Made by a program: the position numbers and the translations under genes. Shown piece by piece: positions 25,223 to 33,475 of a stretch of DNA of 64,000 nt (its first letter is position 1; every line of letters starts with the position of its first letter). Source of the DNA: Mangrovibacterium marinum (GTDB lineage Bacteria > Bacteroidota > Bacteroidia > Bacteroidales > Prolixibacteraceae); contig NZ_QAAD01000016.1 in the NCBI RefSeq assembly GCF_003046625.1, positions 31,294 to 95,293 of the forward strand, in the 5' to 3' direction. The notes beneath the pieces are model-generated. The model ran no database searches, was not told where the DNA came from, and was given only the letters and a program-made list of their open reading frames with translations.

Positions 25223-25891
25223 TCAGGCGGGTTTCTGGCCGAATAACATTTCCTTTTTGCCCGGAGGGCCGGGTATGCGCTGCATGTCGAAACCACTTCG
25301 GGTCAATTTTCGCCGCACCTCGCCTTGTGCACAATAGGTTACAAACAGGCCGCCGGCCCGGGTTTGCGCAGCAATGGTTGCAAACAGCGCCTCGCTCCAC
25401 ATGTCGGCTTGCTTGTTAGGGGCAAAAGCGTCGAAATAAATCAAGTCGAATTGGGGCAGTATGTTGAAGTTGAAAATGGTTAAGTCGGCGTCGAGCTTGG
25501 TCAGTTCAAAGCCGGGAGCTATTTGCTGCGCTTTGTTCCACGGACATTGGTGCATCTGTTCAAACGGAGCCGATAATTCATCGGGGAACTGCCGGCTGAA
25601 GTTTAGCTGACTGAACTCGGCTTCGGTCAGGGGGTATTTTTCGATGCTGAAATAGCGAATGTTACGTTCGCCTTTGTTGGCCAGGGTCAGCAAGGCATTC
25701 AAGCCCGTACCGAAACCCACCTCGAAAATACAAAGCTCTTGCTTGGTTGAGCGTTGCAAGCCATTTTTGATAAATACGTGCATCGACTCCTGAATGGCGC
25801 CGTGAACCGAGTGAAAATGTTCGTTCAATGCCGGGACATACAAGGTATGCGATCCGTCGGCGGTTAAAATAAGTTCTCTATCCATCGTCAT
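25223..25891 (-). CDS. mnmD: tRNA 5-methylaminomethyl-2-thiouridine methyltransferase domain protein (MnmD-type)
   Basis: 222 residues. This SAM-dependent methyltransferase lacks the FAD domain of E. coli MnmC and corresponds to its first half. The SAM loop is EVGFGTGLNALLTL, then the acidic residue in YFSIEKYPLTEAEF, and the signature DLIYFDAFAPNKQADMW with GGLFVTYCAQGEVRRKL and GFDMQRIPGPPGKKEML. It methylates the wobble uridine of tRNA in the last modification step. ATG at 25885 is two codons downstream of the chosen start. The gene is divergent from the YrdC-type gene. Confidence 0.88.
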   Translation of the reverse strand: MTMDRELILTADGSHTLYVPALNEHFHSVHGAIQESMHVFIKNGLQRSTKQELCIFEVGFGTGLNALLTLANKGERNIRYFSIEKYPLTEAEFSQLNFSRQFPDELSAPFEQMHQCPWNKAQQIAPGFELTKLDADLTIFNFNILPQFDLIYFDAFAPNKQADMWSEALFATIAAQTRAGGLFVTYCAQGEVRRKLTRSGFDMQRIPGPPGKKEMLFGQKPA

Positions 25892-25907
25892 TTGAGTGAA
25901 CAGCGAA

Positions 25908-25941
25908 TTTGCTAAATTTATTTGAGGCCTCCATAATTTTG
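25908..25941 (+). promoter_or_regulatory. Promoter of the YrdC/Sua5-type gene
   Basis: TTTG at 25908-25911, a 22-base spacer, and TAATTTTG at 25934-25941 (TAnnTTTG). Start near 25948, about 27 bases before the ATG. Confidence 0.5.
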
Positions 25942-25974
25942 GAGTACATTTAACTGTTTTTAAAACTCTTTCAA

Positions 25975-26589
25975 ATGCTTGTTAAAATTTACAACGAAAA
26001 TCCCAACGAACGCGAGATTAACCGGGTGGTCGATTTGCTGCGCAATGGCGGCATTATTATTTATCCCACCGATACAATTTATGGTATTGGATGCGACATC
26101 ACCAATGCCAAAGCGGTTGAAAGAGTGGCCCGAATCAAAGGGGTTGATGTTGCCAAGGCCGATCTGTCGTTTATCTGCAGCGATTTAAGTCACCTGTCGG
26201 CTTATGCCAAACCCATCCCGAACCATGTATTTAAACTGATGAGGCGTTGTTTGCCCGGGCCCTATACCTTTATTCTTGAAGCCAATAATCAGGTTCCCAA
26301 ATACTTTAAAGGCAAGAAAAAAACGGTCGGCATCCGCGTGCCCGACAATGCCATTGTGCAAGCCATTGTGCGCGAACTGGGAAATCCGATTTTGTCGACC
26401 TCGGTTAAAGATGAGGATGAAATTCTGGAATATACAACCGACCCCGAACTGATTGACGAGAAATTCGAAAAGCTGGTCGATCTGGTGATCGATGGCGGTT
26501 TTGGGGGCAATATCCCATCAACGGTGATCGATTGTACCTCGGGAGTGCCCGAGATTGTTCGGCAGGGCAAAGGTAAAGTTGAGCTCTGA
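25975..26589 (+). CDS. YrdC/Sua5-family protein (L-threonylcarbamoyladenylate synthase type)
   Basis: 204 residues of a single YrdC domain. Key sites: GGIIIYPTDTIYGIGCDITN for nucleotide and threonine binding, ARIKG followed by SFICSDLSHLSAYA, LPGPYTFILEANN, VGIRVPDN and a STVIDCT loop near the end. The usual KxR pair appears as RIKGVDVAKAD with an inserted acid residue rather than KGRP. Proteins like this either make the t6A precursor threonylcarbamoyl-AMP or belong to the less defined YciO branch. The altered loop favours YciO. Convergent with trkH. Confidence 0.82.
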   Translation: MLVKIYNENPNEREINRVVDLLRNGGIIIYPTDTIYGIGCDITNAKAVERVARIKGVDVAKADLSFICSDLSHLSAYAKPIPNHVFKLMRRCLPGPYTFILEANNQVPKYFKGKKKTVGIRVPDNAIVQAIVRELGNPILSTSVKDEDEILEYTTDPELIDEKFEKLVDLVIDGGFGGNIPSTVIDCTSGVPEIVRQGKGKVEL

Positions 26590-26606
26590 CAGCGTGCGTT
26601 TTTCGT

Positions 26607-28055
26607 TTACTTTTTCCAGAAAGCAGGGGAGAACAAGACCAATACGGTAAATAACTCCAGCCGTCCCAACAACATCAGAAACGATAAGAACCACTTTCCA
26701 ACTGCCGGAACTTGCGAGAAGTTCTCAGCAGGCCCGTAATTACCCAGTCCCGGGCCAATATTTCCCAGCGAGGTTGCGACCGCACCCATGGCGGAGTTCA
26801 GATCCGGATCGATCAGGGTAAACAAGGTGGTGCTGACAAAAAATATCATCAGGTAGATCATGAAAAAGGCCAGCACATTGGTGATAATTTGTTCCGAGAC
26901 CGACCGTTTGTTGAAGCGAACCGGAATGATGGCATTGGGGTGCAGCAAACGGCGCAACTCGTAGTAGCTGTTCTTTAGGAGCAGAACAATCCGCATGATC
27001 TTAATACCGCCACCTGTTGACCCGGCGCTACCACCGAAAAAGAACAGCGTAAAGATCAGAACCATCAAGAAGGGCGTCCAGGTCAGATAGTCGGCCGTGG
27101 CATAGCCGGTTGTTGTAATAATGGACACCACCTGAAACAGGGTGTCGCGAAATGCTTGTTCGTAGCCCAGCTGCGTGGTGAGCAATAAACCCGAAAAGAT
27201 GATCGCTGTAAAAATGACGATAAACAGGATGTAATATTTGAATTCTTCATTCTTGTATACCTTGTCGAACTTGCCCGTTAAAGCACTGTAGCTAAGCGTG
27301 AAGTTGGTGCCGGCAATAACCATGAAGAAAATGATGACATACTGAATAAAGGGCGAGTCCCAATAGGCCACCGATGCTTGTTTGGTGGAATAGCCCCCGG
27401 TAGCCATCGTGGTAAACGAATGGTTTATGGCATCGAAAAAGCTCATGCCGCCTGCCCACAGCAACAGCGACTCGACAACGGTAAAGAGCACATAAATTGC
27501 CCACAGGTTTTTGGCTGTTTGCTGAATGCGCGGATTCAGCTTGTCGGGTACCGGACCGGGCACTTCGGCGGCAAACAACTGCATGCCACCAATCCCAAAT
27601 ACGGGTAGAATCGCCAGCGACAGGACGATAATTCCCATCCCACCGAGCCACTGCGTGAGGCTGCGCCAAAAAAGGATGCCGTGGGGTAGCGCTTCAATAT
27701 CATTCAATACCGAAGAACCGGTGGTGGTGAAGCCCGACATGGTTTCGAAAAAGGCATCGCTCAGCCGGGGAATCGAATTGCTGAGCAGGTAGGGCAGGCT
27801 CCCGAAGAGCGAGAAAACAATCCACACCAAGCTAACAATAATGAAGCCATCGTTTTTGCTGAAGCGTTTTTCGGCCTTGAACATCGTAGCAACAGCAAGC
27901 CCGCCAACGCCCAGGGTGATTAAGGCCGAGTTCAGCAGAGGAAGTACATCGGAGCCGTGGTACAGCAGTGCCACAAGCATCGATATTAGCATAAATATAC
28001 CTTCAACGATCAATAAAAATCCGAGAATCTTTACAATAGCTTTGAAGTTGAACAT
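26607..28055 (-). CDS. trkH: Trk potassium uptake channel subunit TrkH
   Basis: 482 residues in eight or more membrane segments. All four pore loops are present with the selectivity glycines: SGFTTTGSSVL, TTMATGGYSTK, TTTGYATADY and LGNIGPGLGNYGP. It forms a homodimeric potassium channel at the inner membrane regulated by the TrkA ring encoded directly upstream (21-base gap). Gene order trkA-trkH in one transcript supports a functional pair for osmotic and pH homeostasis. Confidence 0.95.
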   Translation of the reverse strand: MFNFKAIVKILGFLLIVEGIFMLISMLVALLYHGSDVLPLLNSALITLGVGGLAVATMFKAEKRFSKNDGFIIVSLVWIVFSLFGSLPYLLSNSIPRLSDAFFETMSGFTTTGSSVLNDIEALPHGILFWRSLTQWLGGMGIIVLSLAILPVFGIGGMQLFAAEVPGPVPDKLNPRIQQTAKNLWAIYVLFTVVESLLLWAGGMSFFDAINHSFTTMATGGYSTKQASVAYWDSPFIQYVIIFFMVIAGTNFTLSYSALTGKFDKVYKNEEFKYYILFIVIFTAIIFSGLLLTTQLGYEQAFRDTLFQVVSIITTTGYATADYLTWTPFLMVLIFTLFFFGGSAGSTGGGIKIMRIVLLLKNSYYELRRLLHPNAIIPVRFNKRSVSEQIITNVLAFFMIYLMIFFVSTTLFTLIDPDLNSAMGAVATSLGNIGPGLGNYGPAENFSQVPAVGKWFLSFLMLLGRLELFTVLVLFSPAFWKK

Positions 28056-28076
28056 ATACCAGCGGACTTGGGGTTA

Positions 28077-29411
28077 TTATTTGAAGAATTTTTCCAGTTT
28101 GCGAATTGCCGAGGGCAGTACAAAAACAACCACTTTGTCATCGGGTTGAACAATGGTTTCGCCTTTGGCAACAAAGGCCATCTGACCGCGAACAATGCCG
28201 CCAAGTGTTGCATCCTCGGGGAAGCCGATATCTTTAATGGGGGCTTCGGTAACCTTGGAGCCTTCGGTGGCAATGAACTCAAACACTTCAGCCTCCGAGG
28301 CCGTCAAACATTTGGCCTGGGCTACTTGTGCGCCCAGCGTATATTTGTAGATGTAGCTTGCAGCAATTAGCTTTTTGTTGATCAAACTACCAATGTCCAT
28401 ACTCTCGGCAATACCCATGAAATCGATATTTTCAACTTCGGCAACGGTCCGCTTGATGCCCAGTTTTTTAGCCATGTGGCATGATAGGATGTTGGTTTCC
28501 GAGTTGCCTGTTACCGCAATAAAGGCGTCCATCCGTTCAATCCGTTCTTCTTTTAACAGATCCAGGTTACGTCCGTCGCCGTTAATGACCAGCACATTCT
28601 CCAGTCGGTCGGCAATTTGCTGGCTGCGGAGTTTATCAGTTTCAATGATTTTAATATTGTAGTGGTCGCCCAGACGCTCAACGGTTTTTTGGGCAATGCG
28701 GCTGCCTCCCAAAATCATGATGTTGCGAACCGGGAAGATTTCTTTACCCGTCAATTCGAAGACTTTATTCATATAGCTTCGGGTGGTGATAAAGAAGATA
28801 ATATCGCCGGCACGAACGTAGTCGCGTCCGTGAGGGATAATGGTTTGATTTTCCCGGTTGATGGCTACCGCCCGAATTTCGGACTCGATGTACGAAAGCT
28901 CCTCGAACGATTTGTTCAGAACGGGGGCATTCTCCCGAATTTTAATTCCCATCAGGATGAGCTTACCGCCTGAAAACTCAATTAGCTGGCGGGTACCCAC
29001 CTGCTTTACCGAAGAGGCAATTTCCTTTCCGGCAAGTGTTTCCGGATAAATCAATTCATCAACCCCCAGATTGCGCAATTTTTCTTTGTACTTTTCTTCC
29101 AGGTATTCAGCATTGTTGATGCGGGCAACCGTTCTTCCCACGCCCATATCTTTAGCCATCACGCAAGCCATAATGTTGCGTTCTTCGTAGGGGGTAACAG
29201 CAATTAACAGGTCGCACTTGGAAACGCCTGCGTCTTTTAAGTCTTTAAACGAGTTGGCATAGCCGGTAAAGGTAAGCAGGTCAACTTGACTGGAGAGTTT
29301 ATTCAATTTTTCGGTATCATCATCCATCAATACAATGTCGTGATCTTCGCGGCTCAGCATCTTGGCAAGATGAGTTCCGACTTCTCCAGCTCCAACAATA
29401 ACAATTTTCAT
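28077..29411 (-). CDS. trkA: Trk potassium uptake regulator TrkA
   Basis: 444 residues with two RCK units in tandem. The first has the Rossmann loop VIVGAGEVGTHLAKML, the second IMILGGSRIAQKTVERL; each is followed by a TrkA-C-like subdomain (KLILMGIKIREN and EVFEFIATEGSKVTEAPI). It forms the cytoplasmic ring that gates TrkH on binding NAD(H) or ATP. The length matches E. coli TrkA. Gene starts after about 210 bases in which I see nothing else. Confidence 0.95.
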   Translation of the reverse strand: MKIVIVGAGEVGTHLAKMLSREDHDIVLMDDDTEKLNKLSSQVDLLTFTGYANSFKDLKDAGVSKCDLLIAVTPYEERNIMACVMAKDMGVGRTVARINNAEYLEEKYKEKLRNLGVDELIYPETLAGKEIASSVKQVGTRQLIEFSGGKLILMGIKIRENAPVLNKSFEELSYIESEIRAVAINRENQTIIPHGRDYVRAGDIIFFITTRSYMNKVFELTGKEIFPVRNIMILGGSRIAQKTVERLGDHYNIKIIETDKLRSQQIADRLENVLVINGDGRNLDLLKEERIERMDAFIAVTGNSETNILSCHMAKKLGIKRTVAEVENIDFMGIAESMDIGSLINKKLIAASYIYKYTLGAQVAQAKCLTASEAEVFEFIATEGSKVTEAPIKDIGFPEDATLGGIVRGQMAFVAKGETIVQPDDKVVVFVLPSAIRKLEKFFK

Positions 29412-29623
29412 TGAGTGTTTCGTACTTCGTTAAAATTCGCCAAGCAAAGTAAGTATAAAATCAACAATTCCCATACATTCGAATTAGTTTTTTGGCGCGT
29501 GCAAAGATCCCGTATGAGGCGAGCTGCCTGTTTGCTGCACGGGGGGAGGAGACGGTTCAAGGCGACCGTTCCCGAGAGGCTTGCCGCGGTAAGCAGCACA
29601 GCAAGAGCCATTACTGGAAGCCA

Positions 29624-31504
29624 TTATTCGAATTTATTGCTGGTAAGTCGATGTGAATTTTGCCATTTTGTTTTCTTTTGCGGGTGGGGAAATGGGATTG
29701 TTTGGTTCCCAAATTGACAGTTGTCACCCTCTATTATGAGTTCATTATTTCGGAAGGATGTAGAATCCGATATTTGCACAATGACCGGTTGATTGAGCTG
29801 AAGCCGGGTAATGACATTGGTATACATATAGGGCGATATTGTTGCCGTGTCGGTGCATAAAATATAATTACTGCGGCCATCGATCAGATGAAGTATGGGC
29901 GCAACATTTTGGTATTCGATGACCCGATGTTGATTGAAGAGGCTCAGTTTTTGACTTAGTCCGACCGTTTGAAACAACAACAGGCAGAACAACGCAAGCT
30001 TCACGTAGCGAGCTCGCTTTTGTTGAATGAACAGGATCACGAAGATAATCATTGCTGTCAGGCAGGCCAGTTCGGTTTCAGAGATGGCTATGTGTGTAAT
30101 CACCGCCCCGGGGAGTTTGCTAATCCTGTCTAAAATAAACAGGACGACCGTACTTGTAAGATCGAGTATGGTGGCAACAATTGATTGAACAGGAGCAATG
30201 GCGGCTGAAACGAAAAACAGGAATGTACCACAAAGCAGCACAAAGGCTGCCGGGATGACCACAAAGTTGCTAAGCCAAAAATAGATCGGGAATTGGTTGA
30301 AATAGTAGATCGTTAGCGGGAAAGTGCCAATTTGCGCGGACAGCGCTACACAGAGCAATTGTCCCGGTTTGCGGATGATTGCCGGTTTTTGGGGTAGCAG
30401 TTTGTTCAGCAGGGGGTAAAAGTACACGATGCTCAATACCGCTGCGTACGACAGCTGAAAACCAACAGCAAAAAGGATGTCCGGATTAAGCAGCAGTAGT
30501 GCAAAAGCCGATGCCGCGATGGAGTTGTATATTGAATTGCGGCGATTAATGGTTTCGGCAATCAGCAGAAAGCTGAACATGGTTGTGGCTCGTTGCACCG
30601 ACGGCGAAAATCCGGTGAGCAAAGCATAGGTCCACAGAATGACTGAAATTGCGAGAAGCCGGATCCATTGCCCTCCGCGAATATAAGTCAGAAAATGAAA
30701 TACTTTGAGGAGAAAAAGGAAGATAAGACCGACGTGTAGTCCGCTGACGGCCAATACATGCATGGCTCCTGTTTTTGTGAATGATTCGCGGGTTTCAGGG
30801 CTTAGCTCTTTACGGTAGCCCAGCGTTAATGCCGAGATGATTTCGAAGCTTTCGGGCCGGGAAAGTGCCGCGCGCAGTTGGTGAAGCATTTGCAACCTAA
30901 AGTTCTCGGCCCAAAGGCGCAGCCCGGATGAATAACTTTGTGTGAAACGGCAATTTTTTTGAGCGATATAACATCGGTAGTGGATCCCTTGCTGAGCCAT
31001 ATAGCTTTTATAATCGAATTCAAAAGGATTGCCTTTGTTGGCAATTGTTTGCAGCTTTGTTGATGCCAAAATCAGATCTCCGGCGCGCAAAGAGAGAAGA
31101 TTGGAATCTTTTTCAAACCAGGTAATCACCTGATAGCCGATTAAAGAATCATTGTCGGCTTGCACAATCTTCAGAATTGCCTGGTAGCTGTTGGGCTTTT
31201 CCTGTGGCGTTTCAACGACGCTTGCCAGTAGATGTGTCTGGCCGGCCGGGGCTTGCGGAAGTGTAGGGTGCGACAGCCGGTAGTTGAGGGCTGAAAGCAA
31301 AAGGATGGTTGTACTCAGCAAAATTGACGCAACAAGGTCAAAAGGATATTGCTTGTGTTTGCCTAAAACAATCAACCAGATGCTGCCTGCAAAAAACAGT
31401 AAAATGAAGATGTACAGAAGCGCCGGAACATATTTGGCTGATAAAAGGCCAATGATCCAGAAGCCAAGTAGTTTGATGAATGGATTGTTCGAAAAAAAAT
31501 TCAC
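29624..31504 (-). CDS. ComEC/Rec2-family protein
   Basis: 626 residues starting at GTG 31504. The N-terminus has three hydrophobic segments, then a DUF4131-like periplasmic domain (SVVETPQEKPNSYQAILKI, about residues 90-195). The competence domain follows: ALTLGYRKELSPETRESF and the signature GAMHVLAVSGLHVGLIFLF, followed by about seven membrane segments. The metallo-beta-lactamase domain typical of longer homologues is absent; after the last membrane segment only about 110 residues remain. This is a DNA-uptake channel candidate. Other competence genes are not in the window. An inverted repeat spans the start. Confidence 0.85.
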   Translation of the reverse strand: MNFFSNNPFIKLLGFWIIGLLSAKYVPALLYIFILLFFAGSIWLIVLGKHKQYPFDLVASILLSTTILLLSALNYRLSHPTLPQAPAGQTHLLASVVETPQEKPNSYQAILKIVQADNDSLIGYQVITWFEKDSNLLSLRAGDLILASTKLQTIANKGNPFEFDYKSYMAQQGIHYRCYIAQKNCRFTQSYSSGLRLWAENFRLQMLHQLRAALSRPESFEIISALTLGYRKELSPETRESFTKTGAMHVLAVSGLHVGLIFLFLLKVFHFLTYIRGGQWIRLLAISVILWTYALLTGFSPSVQRATTMFSFLLIAETINRRNSIYNSIAASAFALLLLNPDILFAVGFQLSYAAVLSIVYFYPLLNKLLPQKPAIIRKPGQLLCVALSAQIGTFPLTIYYFNQFPIYFWLSNFVVIPAAFVLLCGTFLFFVSAAIAPVQSIVATILDLTSTVVLFILDRISKLPGAVITHIAISETELACLTAMIIFVILFIQQKRARYVKLALFCLLLFQTVGLSQKLSLFNQHRVIEYQNVAPILHLIDGRSNYILCTDTATISPYMYTNVITRLQLNQPVIVQISDSTSFRNNELIIEGDNCQFGNQTIPFPHPQKKTKWQNSHRLTSNKFE

Positions 31505-31541
31505 TGTATTCCGAGTTCAAAGAACCTCAAATTACAGTGAA
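31500..31541. repeat. Inverted repeat over the comEC-like start codon
   Basis: TTCACTGTA (31500-31508) and TACAGTGAA (31533-31541) form a perfect 9-bp inverted repeat with a 24-base spacer. The GTG start of the ComEC-like gene (31502-31504) lies in one arm. It may fold at the mRNA start and lower translation. Confidence 0.6.
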
Positions 31542-31625
31542 TTCTGCATTTATGCCAGTAAATTGGCAACTATTTCATGAACGCCAGCTTTGGGCTGACG
31601 AAAAGCATGTTTGGCTATACGAAGC

Positions 31626-32189
31626 TTATTTTCGACTTCCGGGAATGATGATGCGGTAACTGGTTTTCACCTTCCCTTTGGTGATGTTGGTCAACTTGCT
31701 TTTTAACATCCGTTTCCGGAGCGGGCTGAGATGGTCAACCAGTAATTTACCTTCCAGGTGATCGTATTCGTGTTGAATGACACGGGCGGCAAAGCCACCG
31801 TACTCCTCAATGTGTTCAACGAAGTTTTCATCCAGATATTTAATTTTTACAAACTCGGGGCGTGAAACATCTTCGCGAATGTCGGGCAGGCTCAGGCAGC
31901 CTTCATTCATGGTCCATTCGTCGCCTTTGGTTTCGATGATTTCGGGATTGATGAAAGCTTTCTTAAACCCTTCCAGCTCCGGTTCTTCGTCGGCAGCGGC
32001 AGAGGCGTCAACGACGAACATCCGGATCGGCAATCCGATTTGAGGAGCCGCCAGGCCAACGCCGTCGGAAAAGTACATGGTTTCGAACATGTCTTTCACG
32101 AATTGATCGAAATCAGGATAGTCTTTGGTAATAGGTTGGGCAACTTTGCGCAAGACCGGGTCGCCGTAAACTGTAATCGGGTAGATCAT
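31626..32189 (-). CDS. def: Peptide deformylase
   Basis: 187 residues. It removes the N-formyl group from nascent proteins using an iron centre. The three signatures are intact: GVGLAAPQIGLPIRMFVVD (motif 1), EGCLSLPDIREDVSRP with the metal cysteine (motif 2), and QHEYDHLEGKLLVDHLS with the HExxH-like zinc/iron histidines (motif 3). Start and upstream ruvX stop overlap by one base (TAATG), so the two are coupled. Confidence 0.96.
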   Translation of the reverse strand: MIYPITVYGDPVLRKVAQPITKDYPDFDQFVKDMFETMYFSDGVGLAAPQIGLPIRMFVVDASAAADEEPELEGFKKAFINPEIIETKGDEWTMNEGCLSLPDIREDVSRPEFVKIKYLDENFVEHIEEYGGFAARVIQHEYDHLEGKLLVDHLSPLRKRMLKSKLTNITKGKVKTSYRIIIPGSRK

Positions 32190-32608
32190 TATCTGAATTT
32201 TTTTTGTTCTAAATAAGATTGTAAAATGATTGTAGCACTAACAGCATCAATCGTTCCTTTGTTTTGCCGATCCTTCTTTTTTAAGCCGGCATCAATCATG
32301 GTTTGAAAGGCCATGCGCGAGGTGAAACGTTCATCGACCTGCTCAACGGGCATCTCGGGATACAGCTTCTGAAATCGCTTCAGAAAAGGATTGATATACA
32401 CAACGGCTTCGGATGGTTCATTGTTCAATTGCATGGGATAGCCGATGATGACTTTTTCAACGTCTTCTTTTTGAAAGTACTCTTTCAGAAAATCAAAAAT
32501 CTGATGGCTGGCAACTGTTGTTAACTTGTTTGCAATTATTTGCATCGGATCGGTAACGGCCAGCCCGACACGTTTTTTCCCGTAATCGATCGCTAATATT
32601 CTTCCCAC
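32189..32608 (-). CDS. ruvX: Pre-16S rRNA nuclease / putative Holliday junction resolvase (YqgF)
   Basis: 139 residues with an RNase H-like fold: ILAIDYGKKRVGLAVTDPM (catalytic Asp8), VIIGYPMQLN, and VDERFTSRMAFQTMIDAGL, then KGTIDAVSATIILQSYL with the final catalytic Asp. YqgF matures the 16S rRNA 5' end in E. coli; the older name resolvase comes from fold similarity. It is translationally coupled to def (1-base overlap). CAAAAGTA at 32626-32633 gives a minus-strand -7 element (TACTTTTG). Confidence 0.92.
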   Translation of the reverse strand: MGRILAIDYGKKRVGLAVTDPMQIIANKLTTVASHQIFDFLKEYFQKEDVEKVIIGYPMQLNNEPSEAVVYINPFLKRFQKLYPEMPVEQVDERFTSRMAFQTMIDAGLKKKDRQNKGTIDAVSATIILQSYLEQKKFR

Positions 32609-32625
32609 GTTTAAAAATTTTGCTG

Positions 32626-32633
32626 CAAAAGTA
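32626..32633 (-). promoter_or_regulatory. -7 element of the ruvX-def unit
   Basis: CAAAAGTA reads TACTTTTG on the minus strand. It is 18 bases before the ruvX ATG, and no TTG is clear at -33. Confidence 0.4.
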
Positions 32634-32802
32634 ATAATCTATTTCCATTCCGGAAAAAGTAGAGTCGTATATTGTCTGTGGAGATGTTGGTAAGCTGCTG
32701 CAATTTAGTTTGCTATGGTTTTGGCATACCAATTGTAAATGGATACATGAAAAGTTACCGGTAAAGTCGATAAAAAGTTTGTTGAACCTAAAATTGAAAG
32801 TC

Positions 32803-33342
32803 ATGAAAACAACGATCAACTATAAAATAGCTTTTGCAGCCCTGTTTGTTGGGCTCGGTTTTAGCAGTTTTTCAGCTCCGGCACAAGCGAACGATCATCG
32901 AAAGGCCAACAAAAAAGAGTATAAGTATTCGAAGAAGCAAGATAAGAGATCCTATCCACAAAAGAATTATTACGGCGAGGCCGACTTCCGCAGAAGTGAT
33001 CGTCAGGTTCACCGTCATTTCAATGACCGTCGTTTTGCTTATCATCACCCCCAATACGGCGATGTTTACAAACGCTTCCATCACCGTCCGGTTCGGTTGA
33101 GAGCCGCTCATGGCGACATTTATTATCACAGCGGTCATTATTATCGGTTTTATCCGCGCGTAGGTTATGTGCGTGTTGCAGTTCCGGCGGCCTCGGTGTT
33201 TGTTGAACTTCCCGGACGTTACGAACGGGTCAGTTATGGAGGCCATCTGTATTTCCGCGTTGGCGATCTGATGTTTGATCGCTGTAGGCACGGATACCGT
33301 TTGGCTCCGCAGTTTAGCCTGAATTTGTCTGCTCATTTTTAA
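32803..33342 (+). CDS. Exported basic His/Tyr-rich protein, DUF6515-like
   Basis: 179 residues from ATG at 32803. A frame start at 32710 would hide the signal peptide, which begins MKTTINYKIAFAALFVG and ends in SFSAPAQA. The mature part is rich in Arg, His and Tyr: KKEYKYSKKQDKRSYPQKN, HRHFNDRRFAYHHPQY, then a conserved-looking core RAAHGDIYYHSGHYYRFYPR followed by YVRVAVPAASVFVELP and HLYFRVGDLMF. The core repeats a pattern seen in Bacteroidota DUF6515-type proteins. The role is unknown; a cell-envelope or matrix protein with metal- or anion-binding ability is conceivable. It stands alone. Confidence 0.72.
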   Translation: MKTTINYKIAFAALFVGLGFSSFSAPAQANDHRKANKKEYKYSKKQDKRSYPQKNYYGEADFRRSDRQVHRHFNDRRFAYHHPQYGDVYKRFHHRPVRLRAAHGDIYYHSGHYYRFYPRVGYVRVAVPAASVFVELPGRYERVSYGGHLYFRVGDLMFDRCRHGYRLAPQFSLNLSAHF

Positions 33343-33419
33343 GAACGAAAAAAAATCAAGCGATTACCGATCGCACAATTGTTCCTGCTTTGTAGCCGAA
33401 CTTGCGCAGGAATATAACA

Positions 33420-33456
33420 ACGAAAGCCGCCCGGATGCTCCCGGACGGCTTTCGGT
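33420..33456. terminator. Hairpin between convergent genes (secreted protein and ppdK)
   Basis: GAAAGCCG (33423-33430) and CGGCTTTC (33447-33454) form a stem with a GC-rich inner part. T-tracts are weak in both directions, but the position, 20 bases after the ppdK stop, supports termination. Confidence 0.55.
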
Positions 33457-33475
33457 ATTTTGGTGCTTATTCAGA

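Noticed and set aside
29412..29717. Open frames between trkA and the ComEC-like gene
   Set aside because: They overlap the ComEC-like gene or are short, with no family resemblance. The gap of about 210 bases appears non-coding.
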